Shown in pieces: positions 45,396 through 54,433 of a stretch of 64,000 nucleotides of DNA. Origin of the DNA: Rhodopseudomonas palustris (lineage in GTDB: Bacteria > Pseudomonadota > Alphaproteobacteria > Rhizobiales > Xanthobacteraceae); contig NZ_QYYD01000002.1 in assembly GCF_003591005.1 (NCBI RefSeq), positions 62,001 through 126,000 on the forward strand, written 5' to 3'. The position numbers were made by a program, and so were the translations under genes. Below the pieces are notes generated by a model. It had not been told where the DNA came from and searched no databases. It was given only the letters and a program-made list of their open reading frames with translations. Positions within the stretch are counted from its first letter, which is position 1. Every line of letters starts with the position of its first letter.

Positions 45396-48300
45396 ATGGC
45401 TGACTTCCTCTCCAAGCTCGCTTCCGATGCGGGCCAGAAGAAACCGAAAACCAAGAAGAAACTCGGCAGCAAGGTGAATGCCAGAAGCTCGACTGACGCC
45501 GTAGTCGCCGACGGGCCGGCCATTGAAGACGGCCTGAATACTGTAGCCAGGACGATCGGATCCAGCAAAGGCATTACGGCCAATGTGGCGACCATCAGAA
45601 ACTACCTGATCGCTCTCGGATTGTTCGATCAAGATTTTTACGTAACTACCTACTCCGACGAGTCGTGGTCGGACGGGGATCCCTTCGAGCATTTCTACCT
45701 CCATGGCTTCAAGGAGGGGCGCAAGCCAAACTCGATCTTCGATCCGATTTGGTACGTTACGACTTATCCTGATGTGCAGGAGGCGGGAATTCAGCCTCTT
45801 CTGCACTATGCGATGTTCGGCGAACGGGAGGGCCGTCGGCCCGGTCCATATTTCCAGCCGAGTTGGTACCGTGACAAATACGGCATCCCTGACGGTCAAA
45901 GTCCGCTGGCCCACTATATCAAGCATCGTGTGGGGCCCTTCAGCCCCATTCAGGAATTCGACGCGCAATACTATCTCGACAGCTATCCGGACATCGCGGC
46001 CGCGAAGGTCGATCCATTCGAGCACTTCATTTTCCATGGCTACAAGGAGGGGCGTAACCCTTCCGCCGATTTCGATACCCAGTTCTACATCCAACGCTAC
46101 TTCAAAGGTAAGACCGATCAGAATCCCTTGCTGCACTATCTCGAGCACCGGCACGAGGAAGGCGTCTATCCGACGCCACCCGAGAACGAGGCGACCATCC
46201 CGGCCGAGATCAAGCGATTCACCAAGCCGAGTGCTCTGTTCGAGGAACTTCGGCCGCTGCCGCCGACGACGAAGACCAGAGCGAAAGTGCTGGCCTATTA
46301 CCTGACGCAGTTTCACGCCTTTCCCGAGAACGACGAATGGTGGGGGACCGGCTTCACCGAATGGACCAACATCAGCCGAGGTTTGCCGCGCTTCAAGGAT
46401 CACTACCAACCTCGCGTTCCTCGCGATCTCGGCTTCTATTCGCTTCTCGATATCCAAACGATGCGCAGGCAGGTCGAGCTCGCGAAGGCCTCGGGCGTAT
46501 ACGGGTTCGTCTACTACTATTACTGGTTCAACGGAAAACGGCTCATGGAAAAGCCGTTGGAGCAGTTTCTGAAAGCGCGCGACATCGACATGCCGTTCTG
46601 CCTGATGTGGGCGAATGAGAACTGGACGCGCCGCTGGGACGGACTGGAGAGCGAGGTCCTGATTTCACAGGACTATGTCGACGACGATGACGAGCGCCTG
46701 CTCGGTGACTTCTGCCGCCACTTCGCCGATCCTCGGTACATTCGCGTCCAGGGCCGCCCGCTCCTGATGATCTATCGTCCGCGGCTGATCCCGGATGCCG
46801 CGCGCGTGATCGCGCGTTGGCGATCGATCTTCCGGAACAAGTTTCGCGAAGATCCGATCATCGTCATGGGGCAGAGCTTCGATGACGTCGACCCGCGCCT
46901 GATGGGACTCGACGGCGCTATCGAGTTTCCGCCGCACAAGGTCACGAAGGCCACTTCGCTGATCAATCATGAAGTCAAGGTGTTGGACGACACCTTTTCC
47001 GGCCAGATCTTCAGCTACGATGACGTCGTCAAATGTTCTCTCGAAGAGCCGCGTCCGAAATTTCCGCTGATCAAGACCGTCGTGCCGAGTTGGGATAACG
47101 ACGCGCGCAGGCAGGGGACGGGTCTCGTCATTCAGGGATCTACGCCGCAGAAATACGAGGCCTGGCTTTCGAAACTGGTCGAGGAGGCGCAGCGGCACAC
47201 GTTCTTCGGCGAAGCCTTCGTTTGCGTCAACGCCTGGAACGAGTGGTGCGAAGGCGCTTATCTCGAGCCGGACCTGCATTTAGGTTCGGCCTATCTGAAT
47301 GCGACGGGCCGTGCGGCGGCGGGACTGACGCGGGACCGGTCCCAGCCCAAGGTTCTGCTGGTCGGTCATGACGCCTTCCCGAGCGGCGCGCAGCATCTTC
47401 TGCTCAACATCGGGCGGACGCTGCGCAGCGCTTTCAACATCGAGACCGAATACCTTCTGCTGGAAGGTGGGGCCATGGAGGCGCAGTATGCGGCCTCTGC
47501 GCCGCTCACGGTGCTGAGCAAGCCGAGCGAGCTTCCGGCCGCCTTGCAGAAATTTCGGGAAAAGGGCTTCCTCGCCGCAGTCGTCAACACCACCGCCTGT
47601 GGCCGCGCGGTGAAACTCCTGGCGGAGATGGGCTTTCGCACCGTTTCGCTGGTCCATGAGCTGCCACGCATCCTGCGGGAGAAGCGGCTGGAGGATCAGG
47701 CACGCATCGCGATCGGCCTTGCCGACCGCGTCGTCTTTGCCTCCGGGTTTGTCCGTGACAAGCTGGCCGAGGCGCTCGACCTCAGCCGGGACGACGACCG
47801 CTTCGTGATTCGTCCGCAGGGCAGCTACAAGCAGATCTTCGCGGCGCCGGACGAAGCACTCGCAATCCGCCGCGAGTTCGGCCTGGCGCGATCGGACAAA
47901 TTGGTGCTCGGGGTCGGGTATGCCGATCTGCGCAAGGGCATCGATATGTTTCTTCAGCTTTGGAATCTCGTCGGACAGAACAGTCCCGAGGTGCATTTCT
48001 GCTGGGTCGGCGGCATCGATCCCTCCTTGGCCGAATGGTTGGGTCCCGAGATCCAACGCGCCAAGGCGAGCGGCCGCTTCCATTTTGCCGGCTTCCGGTC
48101 GGACATGCAGGGACTGTATTCGGCCTCCGACGTCTATGCGCTGACGTCGCGGGAGGATCCATTCCCGACCGTCGCGTTGGAAGCGCTCAGTGTTGGAGTG
48201 CCGGTCGTCGCCTTCGCCGACTCCGGCGGCATCCCGGGGCTTCTGATCGAGGAACGCGTCGGCGAGGTGGTGCCGTATTGCGACGTGCCGGCGATGGCCA

Positions 48301-49304
48301 AGGCCATACAGCGCTTGCTGCAGCGACCGCCGTCGGAGGCGGAGCGCGCGCGCATGGAGAGTCTCGTCGAGAGCAGGTTTCTCTTCCCGGACTACGTGCG
48401 CGACCTCGTCCGTCTGGCGGTGCCAGCGCTGCCGTCCGTCTCGGTCGCGGTGCCGAACTACAACTACGCGCACTGTCTGCCGGAGCGGCTCTACACGATC
48501 TTCGACCAGAATCACCCGGTCGAGGAAATTCTCGTGCTCGATGACTGCTCGGTCGACGACAGCGTGTCGGTCGTTTCCAGCCTGGCGGAGGAGCGGGAGC
48601 GCGATCTGACCATCATCGTCAATGAGCACAACTCCGGCTCGGTATTCGCACAGTGGGCCAAGGCGGCCGAGATGGCCAAGGGTGAATTTCTGTGGATCGC
48701 CGAGGCGGACGATCTGTCGGAGCCGAGCTTCCTGTCGAGCCTGCTCGCCCTGATGCAGAATGATGACCGCATTGCCTTTGGCTTCACCGATTCCAAGTCG
48801 ATCGACGGCGAGGGGCAGCACGTCTATGAAAGCTACAAACCCTATTATGCCTCTCTGGAGCCCGGGGCTCTGTCGAAAACCGAGGTGTTCGACGGGCGAG
48901 ACTTCGTCAGACGCTTTCTCGGGGTGAAGAACACGATCCTGAACGTGTCCTCCGTGCTGTGGCGGCGCGAGGTCTTGCTACGCGCGCTGGACGCCTGCCG
49001 CGAAGATCTCAAGGGGCTGCGGATGGCAGGTGACTGGCGGATCTACCTCGAATGCCTTTCTGCCCCCGGCGCGAGAATTGCTTACGTCGCCGATCCCTTG
49101 AATGTGCATCGCAGACACGCCGCAAGCGTCACCCACTCCCTCAACGCCCACAAGCATCTCGATGAGATCCAAAGCATGCACCGGGTCGCGCGCGATTTGT
49201 TTGGAGCTTCGAGCCGAGAGGCCGATGCTCAGACGCTCTATCTACACGAAATCGCTTCACAGCTGCTTGGTGCTTCAAACGTGGGTGCAGAACAGCCGGT
49301 CTGA
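45396..49304 (+). CDS. three-domain glycosyltransferase (repeat domain, WbsX, GT4, GT2)
   Basis: From ATG 45396 a 1302-aa cytosolic protein. Residues 70-265 hold about five degenerate 45-residue repeats of the type FD..WY..TYPDV..AG..PL.HY...G..EGR.P (SIFDPIWYVTTYPDVQEAGI is one example). About 290-650 is a WbsX/GH99-like domain (LAYYLTQFHAFPENDEWWGT, GFTEWTN, CLMWANENWTRRWDG, CVNAWNEWCEGAYLEPD). About 660-1010 is a GT4 transferase (LGVGYADLRKGIDMFLQLWN, TSREDPFPTVALEALSVGVP). About 1025-1290 is a GT2 transferase (VSVAVPNYNYAHCLPERLYT, LDDCSVDD, IAEADDLSEPSF). It probably builds a surface polysaccharide or rhamnan-type chain. It is the first gene of the accessory region. Confidence 0.85.
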   Translation: MADFLSKLASDAGQKKPKTKKKLGSKVNARSSTDAVVADGPAIEDGLNTVARTIGSSKGITANVATIRNYLIALGLFDQDFYVTTYSDESWSDGDPFEHFYLHGFKEGRKPNSIFDPIWYVTTYPDVQEAGIQPLLHYAMFGEREGRRPGPYFQPSWYRDKYGIPDGQSPLAHYIKHRVGPFSPIQEFDAQYYLDSYPDIAAAKVDPFEHFIFHGYKEGRNPSADFDTQFYIQRYFKGKTDQNPLLHYLEHRHEEGVYPTPPENEATIPAEIKRFTKPSALFEELRPLPPTTKTRAKVLAYYLTQFHAFPENDEWWGTGFTEWTNISRGLPRFKDHYQPRVPRDLGFYSLLDIQTMRRQVELAKASGVYGFVYYYYWFNGKRLMEKPLEQFLKARDIDMPFCLMWANENWTRRWDGLESEVLISQDYVDDDDERLLGDFCRHFADPRYIRVQGRPLLMIYRPRLIPDAARVIARWRSIFRNKFREDPIIVMGQSFDDVDPRLMGLDGAIEFPPHKVTKATSLINHEVKVLDDTFSGQIFSYDDVVKCSLEEPRPKFPLIKTVVPSWDNDARRQGTGLVIQGSTPQKYEAWLSKLVEEAQRHTFFGEAFVCVNAWNEWCEGAYLEPDLHLGSAYLNATGRAAAGLTRDRSQPKVLLVGHDAFPSGAQHLLLNIGRTLRSAFNIETEYLLLEGGAMEAQYAASAPLTVLSKPSELPAALQKFREKGFLAAVVNTTACGRAVKLLAEMGFRTVSLVHELPRILREKRLEDQARIAIGLADRVVFASGFVRDKLAEALDLSRDDDRFVIRPQGSYKQIFAAPDEALAIRREFGLARSDKLVLGVGYADLRKGIDMFLQLWNLVGQNSPEVHFCWVGGIDPSLAEWLGPEIQRAKASGRFHFAGFRSDMQGLYSASDVYALTSREDPFPTVALEALSVGVPVVAFADSGGIPGLLIEERVGEVVPYCDVPAMAKAIQRLLQRPPSEAERARMESLVESRFLFPDYVRDLVRLAVPALPSVSVAVPNYNYAHCLPERLYTIFDQNHPVEEILVLDDCSVDDSVSVVSSLAEERERDLTIIVNEHNSGSVFAQWAKAAEMAKGEFLWIAEADDLSEPSFLSSLLALMQNDDRIAFGFTDSKSIDGEGQHVYESYKPYYASLEPGALSKTEVFDGRDFVRRFLGVKNTILNVSSVLWRREVLLRALDACREDLKGLRMAGDWRIYLECLSAPGARIAYVADPLNVHRRHAASVTHSLNAHKHLDEIQSMHRVARDLFGASSREADAQTLYLHEIASQLLGASNVGAEQPV

Positions 49305-49360
49305 AATCCACCGCCAACTGCAATCGCGAATCCCGATCGGAAGTAGTGAGAGTGGATCAA

Positions 49361-49810
49361 ATGTTCGTACCTTCTGCCGAATCTCTGATGATCGCGTTGA
49401 AAATCGACAAGTCCGCTTTTGATGGGAAAGGGCAAGTGACGATACCGGCGGCTTTTTTCAAGCTGCTCTTACAAATTGCATTGGCTGAGTCTGATTTTGA
49501 CGAGGCGCGCTATCTGAGAGAAAATCCAGACGTGGCTCGAGCGATGAAGAGAGGGGCGATCAAGAGTGCGCATATGCACTATGTTGGCTTTGGATATTTT
49601 GAGGGTCGGCAGGGAGGCGGGCCAGTTGTCGATTCTGAATGGTACCTGAACAAGTATTCCGACGTCGCGAGTGCCGTGAGCGATGGGCGAGTTGAATCGG
49701 CGGAATCGCATTTTCAATCCGTTGGGGGCGGAGAAGGGCGCAGTCCAGGTCCGGAGTATGAAGGCGACGCCGCATTGTGGAAATCGGCGATCCAAGGAAC
49801 CGAACCTTGA
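49361..49810 (+). CDS. small protein made of the same repeats as the glycosyltransferase N terminus
   Basis: A 149-aa protein from ATG 49361 (GTG 49346 possible). After a helical N terminus come two copies of the 45-residue repeat: FDEARYLRENPDVARAMKRG with HYVGFGYFEGRQGG, and VDSEWYLNKYSDVASAVSDG with SHFQSVGGGEGRSPGP. No catalytic domain is present. It follows the big glycosyltransferase by 56 bases and may be a stand-alone adaptor or the remnant of a truncated longer enzyme. The DNA is more A/T-rich than the housekeeping genes. Confidence 0.7.
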   Translation: MFVPSAESLMIALKIDKSAFDGKGQVTIPAAFFKLLLQIALAESDFDEARYLRENPDVARAMKRGAIKSAHMHYVGFGYFEGRQGGGPVVDSEWYLNKYSDVASAVSDGRVESAESHFQSVGGGEGRSPGPEYEGDAALWKSAIQGTEP

Positions 49811-49907
49811 TGTCGGCGTGCCATATCAGCCTGTTTTCATAAAGTAGTTTTTGAGCGATCGAGTTGGTATTGTGTCGTTCTGAGTCTGGAGGAAGGCGAC
49901 AAATCAT

Positions 49908-51239
49908 ATGTATGAATTGCTGGTGGCGCTTTCGGACGATCGAAAGCGCGATCCTTTGGTCGGGCGGCAGTTGCTAAGGGAGGATATTGAAGAGTTCATT
50001 GAGAAATTCTTCCCAGGGAACTCAAGGTCGCCTGTGGTCGAAACGAGCCTTAATTTTTTGTTCAATGAAGCTGAATTGAACGGAAGCTTGGGGGATGAAC
50101 TCGATCGCGTGTATCTGGCCCACCTGAATGAAATTAAGAATGCCGTTCAACGGCCCAATGCCACCGCCGTGCCGTCCGCCATCTTGGAAAGCGGGCAGCA
50201 GGAGGATTGCCTAATTTCGGCGATCGACAAGTGGAGCCCACTCAAACTTATAAATTACCTCGCGCTCCAAGCGGTGCAGGCCTCCGATAAGCGAGCGATA
50301 GTCGCAACGGCTCGTGATGAGGGGCTCAGCATTCTGGAGTGGATTGCATATCATCGTTCCATCGGTTTCGATGCGTTCTTCATCTACACCAATGATAACA
50401 CAGATGGATCGCTCGAACTTCTCGAGACCCTGGCGCGAAATCAGGTGATTACGCTCATCAAGAATGATGTTTCACCAAAAGTGTCACCACAGCAGAAATG
50501 CTATGAGCATTCTCTGTATCTGTTGCCCCAATTGCGAAACTATAGGTGGGTGTCATATTTGGATATTGATGAGTTCTTTCTTCCGTTGAATACTAATCCT
50601 CTGTCGTTGGATGGTGTATTCAAGCGCATCAGCGAGGAACGGCAGGGAGCGCCCGTCTCTTCCGTCTTCTTCAATTGGAGATGGTTCGGAAGTGGCCTTA
50701 CTTTCGAAATGGAAGACCGGTTTGTTCTGGAGCGGTTTAGCGAAACCAGGACCGATCATCATGGCAAAAGCCTGTCGCGACTTAGCGATATCGTGTCGAT
50801 GCGGCCGGTTCACTATCCGACACTTCTGCCAGGCTGCGAATTGTTGGACTCCGAGTTGCGGCCCATTGGTGATATCTCGGTCATGCATCCTGTCTACGGA
50901 ATTGGGCAGGTCAATCATTACTGGAATAAGTCGTTCGAGGAGTTTGCTCTAAAGAAGCTCAGAGGATTACCTTCACTGGGGGTAGCGGGCAAACAGCGCG
51001 ATTTTGAGCAGTTCTTTGCTTGGGACGCGAGGGCTGGAAAGGCCGCAATCGAGGTCGTCCCCGGAGAGGTGCTGAGAGCCATGCGGCACGAGTACGATGC
51101 TCTGCTCGATCTTCCAGGAATCGCCGAGCACCTTGCCAACATTAAGCGTAGCGTAGAGGGCAAGTTGCTGGAACTCGAGCGCCAGTTCGATCTAAGGGCT
51201 CTCTTCGAAAAGATGCGCTCGATGTTCAATCAATCGTAG
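49908..51239 (+). CDS. glycosyltransferase (GT2/GT92-like) of the accessory region
   Basis: A 443-aa protein with an N-terminal helical region of about 115 residues and a transferase domain from KRAIVATARDEGLSILEWIA, continuing HRSIGFDAFFIYTNDNTDGS. The metal-binding DxD motif is in WVSYLDIDEFFLPL. SSVFFNWRWFGSG and HYPTLLPGCELL lie further on, and the C terminus is charged and helical. This is the layout of GT92/DUF23-like enzymes. Codon choice is visibly richer in A/T than in flanking chromosomal genes, suggesting transfer. It probably adds a sugar to the product of the large enzyme upstream. Confidence 0.8.
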   Translation: MYELLVALSDDRKRDPLVGRQLLREDIEEFIEKFFPGNSRSPVVETSLNFLFNEAELNGSLGDELDRVYLAHLNEIKNAVQRPNATAVPSAILESGQQEDCLISAIDKWSPLKLINYLALQAVQASDKRAIVATARDEGLSILEWIAYHRSIGFDAFFIYTNDNTDGSLELLETLARNQVITLIKNDVSPKVSPQQKCYEHSLYLLPQLRNYRWVSYLDIDEFFLPLNTNPLSLDGVFKRISEERQGAPVSSVFFNWRWFGSGLTFEMEDRFVLERFSETRTDHHGKSLSRLSDIVSMRPVHYPTLLPGCELLDSELRPIGDISVMHPVYGIGQVNHYWNKSFEEFALKKLRGLPSLGVAGKQRDFEQFFAWDARAGKAAIEVVPGEVLRAMRHEYDALLDLPGIAEHLANIKRSVEGKLLELERQFDLRALFEKMRSMFNQS

Positions 51240-51569
51240 TTGTGAGCGCTGAACGTAACGGAATGAGGTGAAAATTCGTGACGTCAGCGGGCAACTCTGC
51301 GACTTTGCCAGCCTGCTGTTCGCGACGATTTCCCTTAGAAGGGCTTGCTCTCTTCGCTAGGCCGGTTTCGTCTGGCGGGCTTTAGCTCCAACTGAGAGGA
51401 AAACTTAAGGGGGAAAACGCAGGTGACAGTTCGGGCGCGGTAGGCGGGCAAACTGCTCCACCGCCGTTTGCCATTCGAAACGTACAACCTCGTCGAGCCT
51501 CCCGAGCACAAAAACGCTCCTCCGGTGCTTCGCCGTGTCTGCAGCGCCGGTCGAGCCTTAGCGTTTGTT
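51240..51569. other. gap inside the glycan region; nothing recognised
   Basis: 330 bases between the plus-strand glycosyltransferase and the convergent WbsX-like gene. No gene, dispersed repeat or clear terminator hairpin is seen. Confidence 0.5.
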
Positions 51570-52712
51570 CTAGCGTAAGCTGCAGCTTGGCGGTGGCGAT
51601 TCTGGAGCGGGCTTGAGTGCTCGACGTGCGTCTTCCAAATGTTTCGTGTTGCAGGGAAGCGTGGGGATTAGCCAGCCGCCTTCGTCGTTCTCATTCCAAG
51701 CATAAATAAGGATCGCGGGTGCCCGCAGATGGGGGGGCTGGCTTGCCACGAATTCGATTGCGTGTTTGATATGATCGCTGAGTTCGAGGCTGTTGGGTTG
51801 TCCATAATAGTAATCCATTCCGGCGTTGGGCTTTTGCGATGGCTCCCACGGCACTGGATGCTCCACACGAGGTCGGCGGTCGAGCCCTGCCATCACGGTT
51901 GGTATGAAGGCCAAGTTGTTGCGGCTCAGCGTGCGCCAGCGTTCCTCCACGGATCTCCTGAGCGACGAGTAGTCACCGCTTCCACGCGCGTCTCCCAAGG
52001 AGTACGCGCCGATCGCGTCGCCTCCCAAGGATGTCCAGCTATTCGCCTGGTCGAATGGTCCAGCCAGCACTATGTAAGGGTTGCCGACGCCGGCTTTGAC
52101 GGCTTCGGAACGGAATTGGTCGAGGCGCTCGATTAGCCCGTGCGGCCCCCCCCATCTTTGCGTCAATAGACGCTTGTCGATGAATCCTAGAAAGTAGAGC
52201 GGTCTACCATCATTCACCCGAACGTATTCGGGACGTTTCATAAGCTCGATGTGCTCTCGAGCCAGGGTAGGCGGTTCGTGAGTGCTCCCCCATCGTGCGA
52301 GCTCTGTAAAGAAGCAGAACTTTACAAGGTGGCTCTTCTTGCTTGAGAGATAGTAGTGCAGCGCCGTCGACATCGGATTGCCGTTGCCGTAGGCGACGAA
52401 TGCCCAGTAATCCAGGCCAGCGTACGATGCTTGCTCGATCTCAAGATCGATCAACTGTTGTGATGCTGGCGGGAGAGTAATCGAGGCTGTCGGGTCGCGC
52501 GGCGCTTTCGCAAAGAATGGGAGCCGCCATCGGTATTGAAGAGGACTCAACGTCCGTTCGACGGCAGAGGTGGCGGTTGTGCCTGGGGAATACCAAGCGT
52601 CCCATCGAATTGCTCCTACCAGCGGACGTCTCTCGTTCGCGCCTGCTCGGCGCGTTCCTATCAACGCGATGCTTGCGATCGAAGCTAGGAATGAGCGGCG
52701 GGAGAGTTGCAT
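51570..52712 (-). CDS. exported WbsX/GH99-like protein with Tat-type leader
   Basis: A 380-aa protein starting MQLSRRSFLASIASIALIGT, a twin-arginine leader (SRRSFLA), so it is folded before export to the periplasm. The body resembles the GH99/WbsX barrel: AIRWDAWYSPG, IEQASYAGLDYWAFVAYGNG, LVKFCFFTELARWG, YVRVNDGRPLYFLGF, AGLDRRPRVEHPVPWEP and the end motif ILIYAWNENDEGGWLIPT, which parallels NAWNEWCEGAYLEP in the large glycosyltransferase. A glycan-cleaving or trimming role in the periplasm is inferred. It converges with the glycosyltransferase gene. The following 52713-52949 stretch shows nothing. Confidence 0.75.
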   Translation of the reverse strand: MQLSRRSFLASIASIALIGTRRAGANERRPLVGAIRWDAWYSPGTTATSAVERTLSPLQYRWRLPFFAKAPRDPTASITLPPASQQLIDLEIEQASYAGLDYWAFVAYGNGNPMSTALHYYLSSKKSHLVKFCFFTELARWGSTHEPPTLAREHIELMKRPEYVRVNDGRPLYFLGFIDKRLLTQRWGGPHGLIERLDQFRSEAVKAGVGNPYIVLAGPFDQANSWTSLGGDAIGAYSLGDARGSGDYSSLRRSVEERWRTLSRNNLAFIPTVMAGLDRRPRVEHPVPWEPSQKPNAGMDYYYGQPNSLELSDHIKHAIEFVASQPPHLRAPAILIYAWNENDEGGWLIPTLPCNTKHLEDARRALKPAPESPPPSCSLR

Positions 52713-52949
52713 AGCGTTCCTGCGAAAGACGTCTCGATTTCGGGGACTGCTAAGTAGCTTGCCGCTCTTCCAAGCTCAGGCGTAAAGCCGCAGCAAAACA
52801 TCCCGCGGCACAATCTATGAACTTGGGCGGTAGATGTGCAAGCGGGATAAGCCCGGCTTGCGGCAAGTCGCAGTGCAGGTTCCGCGTGTCGTTGATTGTG
52901 ACGATTCGCGCTTAAATTGTGCGTACCGAGAGTCGCTCCACCGGCGGGC

Positions 52950-53465
52950 TCATCGGGCTCGTTCATCTGAGGGGATCGTCGAGAGCCGCAGTTCGACCGT
53001 TCTGAGCAGGTCGAGCAACTGCTCGACCGTGGCTTCACCAATGACCTGCTTCAGCTGCACGCTTTTTTGCGCCAGCGCGGTCGTCACGACCTCGACGTAG
53101 TCGGCGCCGCGTGCCGTGAGAATGACGCCGGTGAGCCGGCGATTGGTTTGTGACCGCACCAGGCGGATCAGTCCGGCCTGCTTCAGGTCTTTCAGGATCC
53201 GCAGCAGGCTCGGCATCAACAGCGCGGCGTGGTTCGTCAAGGTCGTCTTGTCCATCGGCTGAACGTCGTTCAGCGCGCGCAGGACGCGCCATTGCTGCTC
53301 GGTCGTGCCGTGCGCGCGCAGGATCGGCCGCATGTGCCGCATCACCGCTTCGCGCCCGCGCAGCAGGCCGACCGGCAGCGCGCGTTCGAACGGGATCGTC
53401 TCGGTTTCGACGGCACTGACGTGCGCTTTTGTCGGCTTGGCGGTGGCAGGCATCGGGCGGGGCAC
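52950..53465 (-). CDS. MarR-family regulator (HpaR-like)
   Basis: A 171-aa protein with the MarR winged helix: LPVGLLRGREAVMRHMRPIL, HGTTEQQWRVLRALNDVQPM, LMPSLLRILKDLKQAGLIRL and the wing VRSQTNRRLTGVILTARG. The REAVMRxxRPxLxxxGxTEQQWRVLR pattern is that of HpaR-type repressors of aromatic-acid catabolism. It diverges from the ABC operon; a perfect 12-bp palindrome in the shared promoter (53524-53535) is a likely operator. Start could also be ATG 53453. Confidence 0.88.
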   Translation of the reverse strand: MPRPMPATAKPTKAHVSAVETETIPFERALPVGLLRGREAVMRHMRPILRAHGTTEQQWRVLRALNDVQPMDKTTLTNHAALLMPSLLRILKDLKQAGLIRLVRSQTNRRLTGVILTARGADYVEVVTTALAQKSVQLKQVIGEATVEQLLDLLRTVELRLSTIPSDERAR

Positions 53466-53510
53466 GCGTGGTCCTTCGTCTCAGGCGCGGCGGATTATGC
53501 CGCTGTCGGG

Positions 53511-53539
53511 TTGACGGCTCAAGTTAACATGTTAAGTAA
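53511..53539 (+). promoter_or_regulatory. promoter with MarR operator between regulator and ABC operon
   Basis: TTAACATGTTAA (53524-53535) is a perfect palindrome. A -35-like TTGACG (53511-53516) precedes it, so the palindrome sits in or next to the spacer and -10 of a plus-strand promoter 50 bases before the permease start. A bound MarR dimer would block the polymerase. Confidence 0.6.
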
Positions 53540-53587
53540 AGTCAAAACGAGGCCTCGGCGGCAGCCGAAGGCGGGAGGAGAGTTCGA

Positions 53588-54433
53588 GTGCAGACGCCAA
53601 ACCATCAGGCGGTCGCCCCGATCGTCCGGTCTGATCAACAGACGGGCGGAATGGCCCGCGTCGCAAGCGTTTTTTCGAAGACGTCGGTGCGCGAAACCCT
53701 CGCGACGATCGTCGTCGTGCTGATGCTGCTGGCCGCGATGGAGATCGCGAGCCGGTACGTTCCCGACTACATCATGCCGTCGCCCGAGCAGGTGTTCGGC
53801 GCGATCTGGCGGCTGGCATTCTCCGACTACACCCACGTTCTGGCGACGCTCGGCCGACTGGCCGCCGCGCTGACGTTTTCGCTGATCGTCGGCGTGCTGA
53901 TCGGCCTGGTGATGGCGTTGTCGCCGCTACTGCGGCCGTTCGTGCGCGCGCTGGTGGTGATCGACACCGGCATCCCGGCGCTGTCGTGGATCCTGCTCGC
54001 GGTGTTCTGGTTCAAGAACCCGGAGACCCGGATCTTCTTTATTTTGATCATGATCCTGCTGCCGTTCTACGCGCTCAGCATCTATGACGGCTTCCGCGCG
54101 CTGCCGAAGGATCTGGTCGACATGATCGAGAGCTTCCGGCCGTCGCAGTGGCAGACGCTGCGCTATCTGGTCGTGCCGCATCTCGTTCCTTATGTCATCC
54201 TCACCACCAAGACGGTGATCGGCTATGCGACCCGCATGGTGATCTTTGCCGAACTGGTAGCCGCCGCGGTCGGCGTTGGTTCGCGCATGGGGCTGGCGCA
54301 ATCGACCTTCCATATCGACGAGGTGCTGGCCTGGACGTTCTTCCTGGTGATCCTCAACATCGTGCTGCAGCTCCTGGTCACGGCGGTCGAGAAGGCGGTG
54401 CTGGGCTGGCGTCCGGATACAGCGGTGCGATGA
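53588..54433 (+). CDS. ABC transporter permease (nitrate/sulfonate/taurine type)
   Basis: A 281-aa inner-membrane permease of the SsuC/TauC type, with a GTG start and GGGAGGAG about eight bases upstream. It has six predicted helices and the cytoplasmic EAA-like loop DGFRALPKDLVDMIESFRPS, continuing QWQTLRYLVVPHLVPYV. RYVPDYIMPSPEQVFGAIWR is the usual N-terminal region. It is the first gene of a plus-strand operon with an ATPase, two binding proteins and an FAD oxidoreductase. The four-base overlap ATGA couples it to the ATPase gene. Confidence 0.9.
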   Translation: MQTPNHQAVAPIVRSDQQTGGMARVASVFSKTSVRETLATIVVVLMLLAAMEIASRYVPDYIMPSPEQVFGAIWRLAFSDYTHVLATLGRLAAALTFSLIVGVLIGLVMALSPLLRPFVRALVVIDTGIPALSWILLAVFWFKNPETRIFFILIMILLPFYALSIYDGFRALPKDLVDMIESFRPSQWQTLRYLVVPHLVPYVILTTKTVIGYATRMVIFAELVAAAVGVGSRMGLAQSTFHIDEVLAWTFFLVILNIVLQLLVTAVEKAVLGWRPDTAVR

